Source: Azophilus sp965200465
Lineage (GTDB): Bacteria; Pseudomonadota; Gammaproteobacteria; Pseudomonadales; Azotimanducaceae
Direction of reading: 5' to 3'
Length of the DNA: 64,000 bases
Assembly: GCA_965200465.1 (NCBI GenBank)
Contig: OZ241358.1
Coordinates: 3,658,001 to 3,722,000, forward strand
The notes beneath the pieces are model-generated. The model saw only the letters and a list, made by a program, of their open reading frames with translations, was not told the origin of the DNA and searched no databases. The position numbers and the translations under genes are program-made. This document shows, one piece after another, positions 7,871 through 17,598 of the stretch (position 1 is its first letter; every line of letters begins with the position of its first letter).

Positions 7871-10705
7871 CTAGCCGGCTGTGGCGGGCGGCTTGGGCTT
7901 GAAGAAGCTGGGGTCTTGGAGCAGTTGGCCGCTCTTTGGGCCTGCGGCGAACTTGCCTAGGTTGTAAACCGCCAGCCGCTGGTTGCGGGCCTTGGCCGCC
8001 AACCGGCGCACGAACTCGATCATGGCGGCTTGCTCCAGGGCGGACACCTGGTTGGCAAGCTGCTGGTTGCGGTCGAAGTTGGTGAAGCCCCGGTTCAAGT
8101 CCTGCCACAGGCGGTTGGTGCGGGCGAAGAGATTCTTGTCCCGCTCGGTCAGGTTGCTGATGAGGCTGGCCTTGTGGCCGGCGAAGGCCGCTTCGGGCAT
8201 GGCCGCCAACTCCTCGGCTTGGGCGTCCAAATAGGTGAGGACGGCTTGCTCGAGCTGCGCCGGGGAGGCCACTGGGCTTTGCACCACGAAGACGATGCCG
8301 CCAAGCCCTTCGTAGTCCATCCTGACGGTGGCCACGACGTAGCCCAGCTGCCTTTCCGTGCGCAGTTCGGTGAAGAAGCCTTGGCGCAGCAGTTGCACGG
8401 CCAAGCTGCTTTGCGCCCGTGCGGCGACCCCCGGCGCCTCGTCCTGAACGTAGAGCGCCAGGGAAGCGTCCTCATGGTCTATCGTCAGAGGCAGCAGCAA
8501 ATTGCCCTCCACCGGCGTCGCGGAAGTTCGGCGTGGGGCGATGCGGGCTAGGTTCAGATGCTCGTCCACCAAGGCGACCGCTCTTGGCGCTGCGCCGGCG
8601 TCCAGATTGCCGTGCAGCAGCCCCAGCAAGCCGTATTGAGCGAGGCGGCGGCTGCGCCATTGGGCAAGAGCTTCCGGGGTGAGGCGCTCGGCGGCGTCGG
8701 CCAGGGCCGATGGCGGCCAGACGCCGCTCAGCACCGTTTGCGCCACCGCCGCCAAGGTTTGCCGGTAGGGTCGTTCAACGGTCATGTTGCGCCAGGTTCT
8801 CACCAGTTCGGCTTGCCGGCGTGCAAACCTGTCAGGGTCCAGCGTCGCGTTGCCAAGCGCGTCGAGCACCGCGTCCAGCAGCAGGTGCTGCCGGTCCGAA
8901 TAGCCGCCGATGTCGATTGCATAGCCTTCCGGCGCCACGTTGAGGTCGTGGGAAAGGCCGGCTAGCTGGGCGGGATAGGCGTATTCGTTGAGCGCCTCCA
9001 AGGCCAAGCCCTCATAGAGGGTCGCCGCGGCGATGTCGTCCAGGGATTGGAAGCCGCCGGGAACGGTCAGCAGCAGGCGCAGGTTGGCTCTCGGAGCGCC
9101 GAATTCCAGGTCGGCGTCCACCCAGATTTCGGCGTTCTCCGTCACCAGCGCCTTGCGGGGAGGCTGGCCGTCGTCGACCAGCGTTGCGAGGTCTTGCGGC
9201 AGGAAGGGGTTCGCCTCCGGCAGCCGCAGCTCGACGTCCGCCTTGCGCATGGCTATGGGGCCCCGCGTCAAGGCGTAGCGCACTTGGAACCAAGGCTCCA
9301 CCTGATCGGTCTCCACCTCCGGCCCGACGACCTCCACAAGCACGTTGCCCGGATGCAGGCGGGAGAGGTAATCGACGATCAGCACCGGGTCGAAATCCTC
9401 CATCAGATAGGGCCGGCGCAGCAGCTCCAGAGGCGGTGTCCACTCCAGGTCCGGCGCTTTCCGGTAAACGAAGCTCATCGCCGTGGAGGGCTCCTTGAAG
9501 CGGAAGTCCAAGTCGGCCACCTGCGCCTGCTCCGCGTAGCGCCACCGCTCCGGCGGGGCGGAGCGCAGCAGGTCGATGAAGGCGAACAGGGCTCCTGTGA
9601 CGGCGTCGGTTTGGCTGGCGCCCGCCTCGGTTAGCCGGATGGCCACGGCAATGAAGTCGCTGGCGTCGTCGATGGCTTCCTTGGAGGCGTCCAGGGATTC
9701 GATCCAGCCCTTGCGCTTCAGGACCGAATGCAGGCTGCCTTCCCCTTCATGGCCGAGCAGGTTGGTGATGTAGGCCGTTGGCTTGGCTCGGTAGTGGGAG
9801 CGGGTGGAAGGCACCGGAAAGCGGTAGCTGATGGAGCGGATTTCCTTTTCCGGGCGGATGCGCAGGGTGGCCGGCAGGCCGTCGGCTGGGAACAGCGGCA
9901 TGGCGATGGACGCGGCATCCAAGCGGCGGTTGGGAATGGCGCCGAGCATGGGCGCCAGCCAAGCCTGCAGCTCGTCCAAGCCTTGGTTGCTGAGCGCCGC
10001 CAAGGCCATTTGGTTGGCCGAGTAGTGCCGCCGGAAGAAGGCCCGCAGCGCTGCATGGACGCCCTCGCCCAAGGTTTCCAAGCTGCCGATGTTGAAGCGC
10101 GCCGCCGGATGCTCCCGGTTAAGCGCCATCTTGTTGGCGGCGAAGGCGCGCCAGCCGTCATCCTTCATTTGCAGTTGATATTCGGAGTGGACGGCGTTTT
10201 TCTCCCGCTCCACATAGTCCGGGTCCAGCTTGGGAGAGATGAAGAACTGGGCGAAGCGGTCCATGGCGGCTTGGAAATGGGCCGGGTCGATGTCGAAGAA
10301 GTAGTTGGTGTGGTCGCCGGCGGTGTAGGCGTTGGCACTGCCGCCGTTGGCGGAAATGAAGGCTTGGTAGCCATCGACCTCTGGGTACTTTTCGGTGCCG
10401 ATGAAAAGCATGTGCTCCAGAAAGTGCGCCAGCCCCGGCCGTTCGGGGGGTTCGTGGAACGAACCGCGGAAGACCACCAAGGAGGCCGCCGCCTTGTCGG
10501 CGTTGGGGTCGCTGGCGAGCAACAGCTTCAAGCCGTTGTCGAGCGTCAAATAGCGGTACGCCCAGTCGTCGTTGGGGCTCTTCAGTGGTGTTGTCGGCGC
10601 AGGCGCCGCGGCCTCCTCCCGCGTGGCGCAGCCCGTCAGGCTGAGCAGGGCCAGCCCGCACAGCACGGCAAGGCCAGCGGCGCTTGGTCGGCTGGCGGGC
10701 CTCAA
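7871..10705 (-). CDS. M16-family zinc metallopeptidase lipoprotein (pitrilysin/insulinase-like)
   Basis: A 944-residue peptidase of the insulinase/pitrilysin family. The inverted zinc motif H-F-L-E-H lies at about residues 94-98 and a downstream Glu in E-K-N-A-V-H-S-E near 170 could be the third ligand. Four M16 half-domains fit the length. The start chosen is a TTG that overlaps the stop of the upstream doxX-like gene (T-T-G-A). It yields a clear lipoprotein signal ending L-T-G-C at residue 26. The frame stays open far upstream, but that extension is antisense-like and lies over the DoxX gene, so it was rejected. Likely a periplasmic or outer-membrane peptide-degrading enzyme. Confidence 0.9.
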   Translation of the reverse strand: MRPASRPSAAGLAVLCGLALLSLTGCATREEAAAPAPTTPLKSPNDDWAYRYLTLDNGLKLLLASDPNADKAAASLVVFRGSFHEPPERPGLAHFLEHMLFIGTEKYPEVDGYQAFISANGGSANAYTAGDHTNYFFDIDPAHFQAAMDRFAQFFISPKLDPDYVEREKNAVHSEYQLQMKDDGWRAFAANKMALNREHPAARFNIGSLETLGEGVHAALRAFFRRHYSANQMALAALSNQGLDELQAWLAPMLGAIPNRRLDAASIAMPLFPADGLPATLRIRPEKEIRSISYRFPVPSTRSHYRAKPTAYITNLLGHEGEGSLHSVLKRKGWIESLDASKEAIDDASDFIAVAIRLTEAGASQTDAVTGALFAFIDLLRSAPPERWRYAEQAQVADLDFRFKEPSTAMSFVYRKAPDLEWTPPLELLRRPYLMEDFDPVLIVDYLSRLHPGNVLVEVVGPEVETDQVEPWFQVRYALTRGPIAMRKADVELRLPEANPFLPQDLATLVDDGQPPRKALVTENAEIWVDADLEFGAPRANLRLLLTVPGGFQSLDDIAAATLYEGLALEALNEYAYPAQLAGLSHDLNVAPEGYAIDIGGYSDRQHLLLDAVLDALGNATLDPDRFARRQAELVRTWRNMTVERPYRQTLAAVAQTVLSGVWPPSALADAAERLTPEALAQWRSRRLAQYGLLGLLHGNLDAGAAPRAVALVDEHLNLARIAPRRTSATPVEGNLLLPLTIDHEDASLALYVQDEAPGVAARAQSSLAVQLLRQGFFTELRTERQLGYVVATVRMDYEGLGGIVFVVQSPVASPAQLEQAVLTYLDAQAEELAAMPEAAFAGHKASLISNLTERDKNLFARTNRLWQDLNRGFTNFDRNQQLANQVSALEQAAMIEFVRRLAAKARNQRLAVYNLGKFAAGPKSGQLLQDPSFFKPKPPATAG

Positions 10706-11376
10706 GGCGCTTGGCGCCGCAGCGCGAATTTCAGGTAGTAGTCCAAACTGAAGTAGCGGCCGCCGCCGATGATCATGAGCGCGAGCAGCATGGCCATGTA
10801 GATGGCGGCGAACTCGATGCCGTTGTTCAGCTTGACGAAGGCGCCGCCGCGGCTGAGGTCGCGGTAGTCCCCATGCTCGCGCAGAATGGCCTTGGCCTCC
10901 GCCAAGCGTTTGACCGCCAGCAAAGTACGCGCATTGACTTGGCGGCATCTGATCGCCCTTTCGATGGCGCCGGCCGCGGCCCCCTCCCGGCAAGCCGCCG
11001 GCGGGTTGGAGGGGGCGATGGCCGCCCAGCCGTTGTCCAAATGCACCGCGTAGGCGGCGACGAACATGGTCACCGCCAAGGGGATGCAGACGATGCGGGT
11101 GCCGAGGCCGAACAGCAGCGCAATGCCGCCGCCGAATTCGGCGCCGGCGGCCAGCCACCAGGAGAAGTCCGGCGGCAGCACGTTGAAGGGAAAGGGAAAG
11201 CTGTCCAGCTGGGATGCGAACCAATTGCGCCCGGTGATCTTCACCCAGCCGGCGTTGATGAGCACCGGCGCCAAGATCAGCCGCAGCAGCAACGAAACCA
11301 AGCCGTCCAGATGCCTGACCGCGGATGCATAACGGCGGTAATGCCGTTCGACGGCCGGCGCAATGTCTTTGAGCAT
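10702..11376 (-). CDS. DoxX family membrane protein
   Basis: A DoxX-like integral membrane protein with about four hydrophobic segments. One near residues 25-45 is L-I-L-A-P-V-L-I-N-A-G-W-V-K, typical of DoxX. Another has G-G-G-I-A-L-L-F-G-L-G-T-R. A hydrophilic, Ala/Arg-rich insertion (about residues 125-165) separates the last two segments. The ATG at 11376 was preferred to a GTG nine bases upstream because a GGGGAG ribosome-binding site lies at the right distance. The stop overlaps the start of the M16 peptidase gene, so the two are translationally coupled. The cellular role is not known. Confidence 0.85.
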   Translation of the reverse strand: MLKDIAPAVERHYRRYASAVRHLDGLVSLLLRLILAPVLINAGWVKITGRNWFASQLDSFPFPFNVLPPDFSWWLAAGAEFGGGIALLFGLGTRIVCIPLAVTMFVAAYAVHLDNGWAAIAPSNPPAACREGAAAGAIERAIRCRQVNARTLLAVKRLAEAKAILREHGDYRDLSRGGAFVKLNNGIEFAAIYMAMLLALMIIGGGRYFSLDYYLKFALRRQAP

Positions 11377-11460
11377 GAGAGCCACTCCCCTCGCCTAGGG
11401 TGGTGGAAGCCGTTCTTTGGCGGCATTGTACAAAAGGGCCGGCGGTTTGGCGAAATGGTG

Positions 11461-11500
11461 AATGGGATCACCACCTTTCGGACATTTTGCGGGGAGCGCC
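11461..11500 (+). repeat. Dispersed repeat C, copy 1
   Basis: A 40-base intergenic sequence that recurs at 37240-37279 in the same orientation with only a few mismatches. It starts AATGGGATC and ends GGGGAGCGCC. Neither copy lies in a recognisable gene. Confidence 0.8.
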
Positions 11501-11604
11501 CCGGTCGCCCGGGGCGCGTGGGGCGGGCGCATGGGCACGGGCTGACGCTTGCGGCGTCGCCGGCCCTGCTCGGCTTGGCCCGCAGCACCCACCTTATGGA
11601 CCAG

Positions 11605-11647
11605 GCCGCCTGACGGACAAAGGTCCGGAAGGTCGGCGAGACCGCAC
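11605..11647 (+). repeat. Dispersed repeat D, left copy flanking the large LRR gene
   Basis: A 43-base element (core GTCCGGAAGGTC) that recurs as a direct repeat at 15959-16001 with about 36 of 43 bases the same. The pair brackets the 4-kb surface-protein gene, as a target duplication or recombination scar would. Between 11377 and this point no gene was recognised. Confidence 0.75.
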
Positions 11648-11852
11648 GCCAGAGGCAACCGCAGGGCTTGATCCTTCGCCTTCCCCATTTTTCTTGTTGA
11701 CAGCGTTGGTTCGCCGTGGCACTTTGCGCAGCCTCAGTGGGCTGCAGGAGCGTTTTTCAGTGACGCACAAGACGCTCGATGCATGGTTGCGGCGGTGCGC
11801 CGGCTTGGTGCGCAGCGGGCCGCCCCCTGTGCGCACAGCGCCGCTGTTTGGA

Positions 11853-11870
11853 CCCCCCCCCCCCCCCCCC
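11853..11870 (+). repeat. Homopolymer tract, 18 cytosines
   Basis: Eighteen consecutive C residues lie 25 bases upstream of the GTG chosen as the start of the large surface protein. An open frame starting at the ATG at 11779 runs through the tract in frame (six prolines) into the signal peptide. A length change could therefore either shift an extended N terminus out of frame or alter the leader. The length may also be miscalled by the sequencer. Confidence 0.85.
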
Positions 11871-11895
11871 GAACTCGCGTTTAAGTAGGGCAGCC

Positions 11896-14800
11896 GTGCA
11901 TCGTGCATACCGCACACCGCGCCGGCGTGGCGACGCCGGGGTCCCGCGGCGGCAACGGCGCCTCCTCGAATCCCGCTCCTGCCTTGCACGGTGCGCTCAG
12001 GCGCTTTTGGCGCTGGCGGCGCTGCTCGCCGGCGGGTACGCCTTCGCGCAGTCCGCGGCCATCTCCGCATCCAGCCCCGCCACGCTGAACCAAGGCAACC
12101 TGCGTGGGGCGACGGTCTCCGTCACCCTCACCAGCGCCACCTACGAAGCCGCGGCCGACGCCTCCCACTTCACCCTCACCACCGCCGTCCCCGGCCTCAC
12201 CGTTTACAGCGTCGCGTTCAACAACGGCAGAACCGTCGCCACCCTGCGCCTGCACTACGACGGCTCGGACTTCAACGCCGCCGCCACCATCGCCGTCACC
12301 GTCGCCGCCGCCGGCACCAGCCACAACGCGGCGCTCACCACGAGCACGCAGGCGATCGGCCCGGCGCGCTGGGTCAACGTCTCCACCAAGACCGTCGCCC
12401 TCGCCGAAGGCGGCGGCGCCGGCAGCTACACCGTCGTCCTGGAGAGCCCGCCCACCGGCGACGTCTCGGTCGCGCCGTCGCCAGCGACAACGCCGCGGTG
12501 ACGGTGGACAGCGACTCCACGCCGCAGACGCGCACGCTCACGTTCAGCACCACGACCTGGAACAGCCCGCAGACCGTCACGGTGACGCCGGTGGACGACA
12601 ACACGGACGCCGTGGACGAACTGGCGCTGGTGACCAACGTCGCCACTGGCGGCGGCTACGCGTCGAGCGCCGTCGCGAACCGCACCGTGCGCGTGACGGT
12701 CGCCGACGACGAGCGGACCGGCACGGACTACGACGCCGACGACGACCAGCTCATCGAGATCGACAGCCTGGCCAAGCTGAACGCCGTGCGCTGGGACCTC
12801 AACGGCGACGGCACTGCGTCTTCCGGCAACGCCGCGGCCTACGCCGCCGCCTTCCCCGGCGCCGCCGCCGGCATGGGCTGCCCCGACGGCGGCGACGCCA
12901 ACCAGACGCCGGACGGCTGCACGGGCTATGAGCTGACCGCGGACCTGGACTTCGACACCAACGGCGACGGCAACGTTGACTCCAGCGACACCTACCCCAA
13001 CTGGACGCCCATCGGCGGTAGCTGGACCGGCGACTTCAACGGCAACAACCGCACCATCTCCAACCTGACCACGAGCGGCAGCGGCCGCCGCGGGCTGTTC
13101 GCGAACCTGGGAACGGGCGGCGTCGTGTCGAACTTGGGTCTGATCGACTTCAATGTGTCGTCCACCGACGCTTCGGGGGGCAACTTCGCGGGCGCCTTGG
13201 CCGGATGGAGCGGGGGAACAGTCGAGGCCGTCTCCGTCCGCGGCGGCACTGTTTCCGCCACCTTTACCGGCACCACCGGGTATGGCACGGCGGGCGGTCT
13301 CGTGGGGCAGAGCGCCACGGGCGCCGACATAAAGGCCTGCTATTCGACGGCTGCCGTTTCGTCCAACTCGTCGAGTGGGTACGTCGTAGCCGGCGGCCTA
13401 GTCGGATTGAACCTGGCGCCCATCGTCGCCAGCTATGCTTCAGGGACGGTCTCGGCCACCGGCAGCACGGGCACCAATTCCCAGGTCGGCGGTCTGACCG
13501 GGGGCACCAACACCAACGGCCCGATCAGGAACTCCTACGCGACAGGCGCTGTGTCCAGCAGCCAAACGAGCCCGCGGATCGGCGGCTTGGTCGGCTTTGG
13601 CAGCAATGTCGCCACGGCGTCCTACTGGGACAGCGAGACCACGGGCCAGAGTTCCAGCCGCGGGGGCAGCGCCCAGACCACCAACGGCCTGCAGACGCCG
13701 ACCGGCTACGGCACCGGGGCGACGGACATCTACGCATATTGGGACGACTACGACACCGACGGCGACGGCCGCATCGACGCGGCCGACGACGCCTGGGACT
13801 TCGGCGCCTCGGACCAGTACCCGTCGCTGAAGTGGGGCGGGCTCGACCCGACGCGGCAGTTCGCCGTGCGGCCCGCGACGGTCGATCCCGGGCCGCCGGT
13901 CACGCCGGTCAACCGTGCGCCCTACGTCCGGCGCGGGATCGACGATCTGGACATGGACCCCGGGGAGTTGGCGCGTGTTTCGCTGGTCGGGGTGTTCGGG
14001 GACGAGGCGCCGGGGCGCCTGCGCCATTCCGCGGAGTCCTCGAACCCGTCCGCGGCCTCGGCGCGGGCGGTGGGGGGCGTGGTTCTGGTGGAGGGCCTGG
14101 CGCCGGGGCTGGCGACGGTGACGGTGACGGCCGAGGACGAGGGGGGCTTGAGCGCCCGGACCAGCTTCTCGGCGTCGGTGGGGCGCGTTCTGTCGTTCGC
14201 GGAGGCGGAGGCGTCGGCGCCGGAGGGCGGGATGCTGCGGCTGCGGATTCGCCTGAGCCGTCCGTCCGCGGCGGCTGCGGCGTTCGCCTGGCGGGCGGTT
14301 GCGGACGGGGATCCCCTGACGGCGGACGCGGACGCCGGGGACTTGGCGGCGCTGTCGGGGTCGGGCGCGGTTGCGGGCGGGGAGACGGAGGCGCTCATTG
14401 AGGTTGCGGTGTCCGACGACGGGGAGATCGAGCCGGCGCGGGAGTTCCTGCGGGTGGAGCTGCTGCCGCCGGCTTCGGGTGCGGACTGGGCTCCGGGAGT
14501 CGCCTCAATGCGGGCGGTGGTGCAGGAGGGCGTGTGCGACCGCAGCGCCGAGGTTCGGGACGCCCTGCGGGGTTCGCGGGAGTGCTGGGCGCCGACGCCG
14601 CCGGACCTGGCCGGGCGGGGCTACTTGGACCTGCGCGGGCGGGGGATCGGCTCGCTGCGTGAGCGGGACCTTCTGGGCCTGTCCGGGCTGCGGGTGCTGC
14701 ACCTGCACGGCAACCGCTTGGCGGAACTGCCGGAGGGCCTGTTCGCGGGCCTGGGGTCGCTGGAGCGCCTGCGCCTGGACGGCAACCGCCTGGCGGCGCT

Positions 14801-15719
14801 TCCGGCGGGGCTGTTCGAGGGCTTGGGCCGCCTGTCGTCGCTGGACCTGTCCGGGAACCGGCTGTCCGTCCTGCCGTCCGAACTGCTGTCCGGCGCCCCT
14901 TCGCTGTCGCGCCTGGACCTGTCCGGGAACCGCGTCGAGTCGCTGCCGGCGGGCTTCTTCAAGGGGCTTGCGGGGCTGGACGAGTTGAGCCTTCTGGACA
15001 ACCCCGGCGCACCGTTCACGTTGACGATGAATCTGGCCCGCACGGACGCCGAGCCCTGGGCGCCCGGCCCGGCCACGGTGGCGGCGCGGGTGCGGGAGGG
15101 CGCCCCGTTCGCCCTGTCCGCGGGCCTGGCCGTGCGGGGGAGCGCGGAGCTTTCGACGGAAACGGCCCGCATCGGGGCCGGGGAGGTCTCCGGCGCCCCC
15201 ATCATGGTTGCGCTGACGGCGGGCGGGGCGGCGCGGCTGTCGCCGGCCGGCGCCCCCGAGGCTCCGGCGGGCCTGTGCGGGGACGTGCAGGACGGCCGAC
15301 ATCCCTGCTTCCAAGGCGTCCAGACGGCGGCGGGGCCGGGCCTGCTGCTGTTCAAACGTCCTCCGCGCCTGGTTCGGGCGGTTCCGGGCCTGGAGGCCGA
15401 GTCCCTCGGCGGGGCGGCGTCCCTTGACCTTGCGGAGTTCTTCGAGGCGGACGGCGGGGAGGAACTGACCTGGGCGGCGGAGTCGAGCGATGCGTCCCTG
15501 GCGTCGGCGCGGGTGGAGGGGGGCGTTCTGAGGGTGCTGCCGAACGGCGAGGGCCGGGAGGGGTTCGTGACGGTCACCGTGACGGCCACGGACGCGGACG
15601 GGCTGGCCGCGGAGGCGTCCTTCGTGGTGGAGGTTCTGCCGGAGTCGCGCCCGTTCTCGCGCGGCTGGCGGCTGCTCTGGCTGACGGGCGCGAGCGCGCC
15701 GGGCGCCGAACCCCAATGA
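11896..15719 (+). CDS. Large secreted surface protein with GLUG, Ig-like and LRR modules (interrupted by a frameshift near 12475)
   Basis: A protein of about 1,270 residues once one missing base near 12470-12482 is restored. The GTG at 11896 gives a signal peptide ending A-F-A-Q. Next come a beta-sandwich region, an acidic Asp/Asn stretch with dockerin- or calcium-like D-x-N/D-G-D-G motifs, and GLUG-type repeats (G-G-L-V-G...S-Y-A-T-G). Two Ig/cadherin-like domains follow, then an LRR block with a C-D-R-S-A-E-V-R-D cap and repeats such as L-P-A-G-L-F-E-G-L (about 14540-15000). A final Ig-like domain closes it. Before the shift the frame reads G-D-V-S-V; after it, V-A-S-D-N-A-A-V. The cause may be decay, phase variation or a sequencing error. 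No hydrophobic C-terminal anchor is clear. Confidence 0.78.
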
Positions 15720-15880
15720 GCTTCAAGGCGGGCGACGCGCAACTGGGTTCCAAGGCCCTGAATCAAGCAGCCAAGGCCATCCCGACCGCAGATTGGAATG
15801 AAGTTCGCATGGAGTTAATGGGACGGCAATGAGTTGAAGTAGCGTCGACAGCTTGGGAGCGCGAGCGTCTCGCCTGTATG

Positions 15881-15914
15881 CGGGCCGGGCGATCCTTATC
15901 CGGGGATGGGGGCA
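15881..15914 (+). repeat. Dispersed repeat A, copy 1
   Basis: One of four copies of a GC-rich element with the core GATCCTTATCCGGGGAT preceded by CGGGCCGGGC. Others are at 45851-45880, 47092-47123 (inverted) and 61699-61731. It lies in the 359-base gap after the large LRR gene, where no gene was recognised. Confidence 0.85.
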
Positions 15915-15958
15915 AGGTCCTTGAACGGGATTGTTGGGAACAAATAATGCTGGGCATG

Positions 15959-16001
15959 GCCGTCTGACAAACAAAAGTCCGGAAGGTCAGCGATCCCGCA
16001 C
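15959..16001 (+). repeat. Dispersed repeat D, right copy
   Basis: Right-hand partner of the element at 11605-11647, in the same orientation, with seven mismatches in 43 bases. Confidence 0.75.
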
Positions 16002-16078
16002 ATTATCAGGAGGTCTCCAAGTCAGCGCCTTCTCCAGCCGTGCGCACCGCAGGGCGAATGCCACACTCGATGGACGGG

Positions 16079-17137
16079 CTAGGAGACGATGCGCTCCGCG
16101 CAGTCGAGCAAGTCGTCGCCGGTTCCGCAGTCGATGACCCGTTCGCCGATCTCGGCAAGACGCTCCGGGCTGCCCACGCCCTTGAGCAGGCCGGCCAGCG
16201 CCTCTGCGGTTGCCGCGCCGAACCGCAGCGTTGCTTGGCGCAGCAGCATTGCCCGGCCTTGCTGAATGCCTTGCGCCCGGCCTTCCCCAAAGCCTTGCGC
16301 CCGGCCTTCCTCAAAGCCTTTTTCCCTGCCCTGTTGCTCGCTCTCCCGCCGTAGGGAGCGGAGCAACGGGTCATCATCCGGGCCAGTGCCGCCACGGGCT
16401 CCCAACGCCCTGCCTAGGCGCTCCAGGATCGCATGGGTGCGCGGTGAAGGAACGGCCTCATTGAACGCGCTGTGGATGTCCTCGGCCCGCCAGCCCGGAA
16501 AGGCGCGGCTCTCCGGGGAGGCTTGGTAGGCGCCGTCCTCAAGCAGGTGGATGGTCAGCCCCGATGCACGGCCCGCCGGGCGGCTGGGGGCGCGTGCGTC
16601 GGGCACCTCCACCCAGAGTTCCGGGAAGCCCCAGGCTTCGTACAGCAGGAGCTTGCCGCGGCGCACGTCCGTGGTGTTGTCCACCTCCAGCGTCACGTCG
16701 GGAAAGTTGTGCTCTCCCACCAACAGAGCCCGGGCGCCGATCAGGTTGGCGCGGAACATGTCCAAGTACAGGGTCTGGTCCGCCTGCATCACCCGACGGG
16801 GTTCGCCGTGCGCATCGGCGACCATGAGCGCCATGGCGCCGTAGCACATGATGGGCAGGCCGCGCACCGCGGCGATCCGCTCGGCCAAACCGGCCAAGCG
16901 CTGGGAGGGGCTCTCGTGGGCCGGAGCGGGGCCTTCGCGCACCATCCAGGCGGTTTTGAGTTCGGCGTCCCAGACCTCCAGCCGCCCTTCAAAGCGGCGG
17001 TACTGCTCCCGGGACATGGGGACGGCCTCGCAGCCGACGAAGTCCAGCCGCGGCAAATCCAACGCCGCCGGTTCCGCCTTTCGCCCCGTCTGCGCCCGTT
17101 GCGACGGGCCGGGCTGCGAAGATTCCATGATGGCCAT
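16079..17137 (-). CDS. Uma2/DUF820-family PD-(D/E)XK-fold protein
   Basis: A 352-residue protein with the Uma2 (DUF820) nuclease-like core: P-D-V-T-L-E-V near the middle, then R-R-G-K-L-L-L-Y-E-A-W-G-F-P-E-L-W-V. The D, E and K positions fit the PD-(D/E)XK arrangement, although V-D-N replaces the usual V-x-S after the Glu. The C-terminal third is charged and carries tandem E-G-R-A-Q-G-type repeats, probably a coiled coil, as in some relatives of transposase-associated Rpn/PD-(D/E)XK proteins. The ATG at 17137 was chosen over a TTG 36 bases upstream. The biological role of this family is unproven. Confidence 0.75.
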   Translation of the reverse strand: MAIMESSQPGPSQRAQTGRKAEPAALDLPRLDFVGCEAVPMSREQYRRFEGRLEVWDAELKTAWMVREGPAPAHESPSQRLAGLAERIAAVRGLPIMCYGAMALMVADAHGEPRRVMQADQTLYLDMFRANLIGARALLVGEHNFPDVTLEVDNTTDVRRGKLLLYEAWGFPELWVEVPDARAPSRPAGRASGLTIHLLEDGAYQASPESRAFPGWRAEDIHSAFNEAVPSPRTHAILERLGRALGARGGTGPDDDPLLRSLRRESEQQGREKGFEEGRAQGFGEGRAQGIQQGRAMLLRQATLRFGAATAEALAGLLKGVGSPERLAEIGERVIDCGTGDDLLDCAERIVS

Positions 17138-17598
17138 GCCGCCATTGTAAGCCACGCCAAAAGAGCCTCGCAACGCTGTGCGGGATTACCACCCAAGCGT
17201 TCCTTGCGCACTAAAAAATGGTTGTGGCGCCCACCGTCCATGAACAAACCAAGTCATTTCGATTTCCCTATCCCACCATTGCCCCATCGAGAGAGTTGCA
17301 TTTTTTCGGCCAAACGCATGTTTGGGCGTGGGGTGGAAACACGGCCGATGCGCATCCCAACGCCCCGCAAACCCGCATCCCCTCCTCTCCGCGGCTTCGA
17401 GATGCTCCCGCCGCTTCAAGAACGGATGAACTGCCCGGCTTCGCCGGCGCTCGGTTTGGTTGGCGGAGTTCAATGGGCAAGACGGATTTGCTGCGGGTGA
17501 AGCTAGGGCTTTTGCAGGGGCGGTGCGCTGCAACGGGCTGACGGGCGGGCGATTGTAGGGTAAGTTGCTGGGAATGCGGTTGTGGTGGAGATGGGCCG
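17138..17598. other. Intergenic stretch without a recognised gene
   Basis: This gap between divergent genes holds no convincing coding frame. Short open frames exist on both strands but lack family features and good start contexts. It probably contains the promoters for the Uma2-like gene and the serine hydrolase. Confidence 0.5.

Noticed and set aside
10706..11224. A much longer M16 peptidase starting near 11224
   Set aside because: The extension lies over the DoxX gene in another frame, has no signal peptide and is low-complexity Arg/Gly. The TTG at 10705 gives a proper lipoprotein signal.
11400..11888. 162-codon open frame reading through the C tract to 11888
   Set aside because: It spans two dispersed repeats and the C18 tract, has no ribosome-binding site and no family likeness.
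17218..17541. 107-codon frame upstream of the serine hydrolase
   Set aside because: Composition is irregular, with no ribosome-binding site and no recognisable motif.
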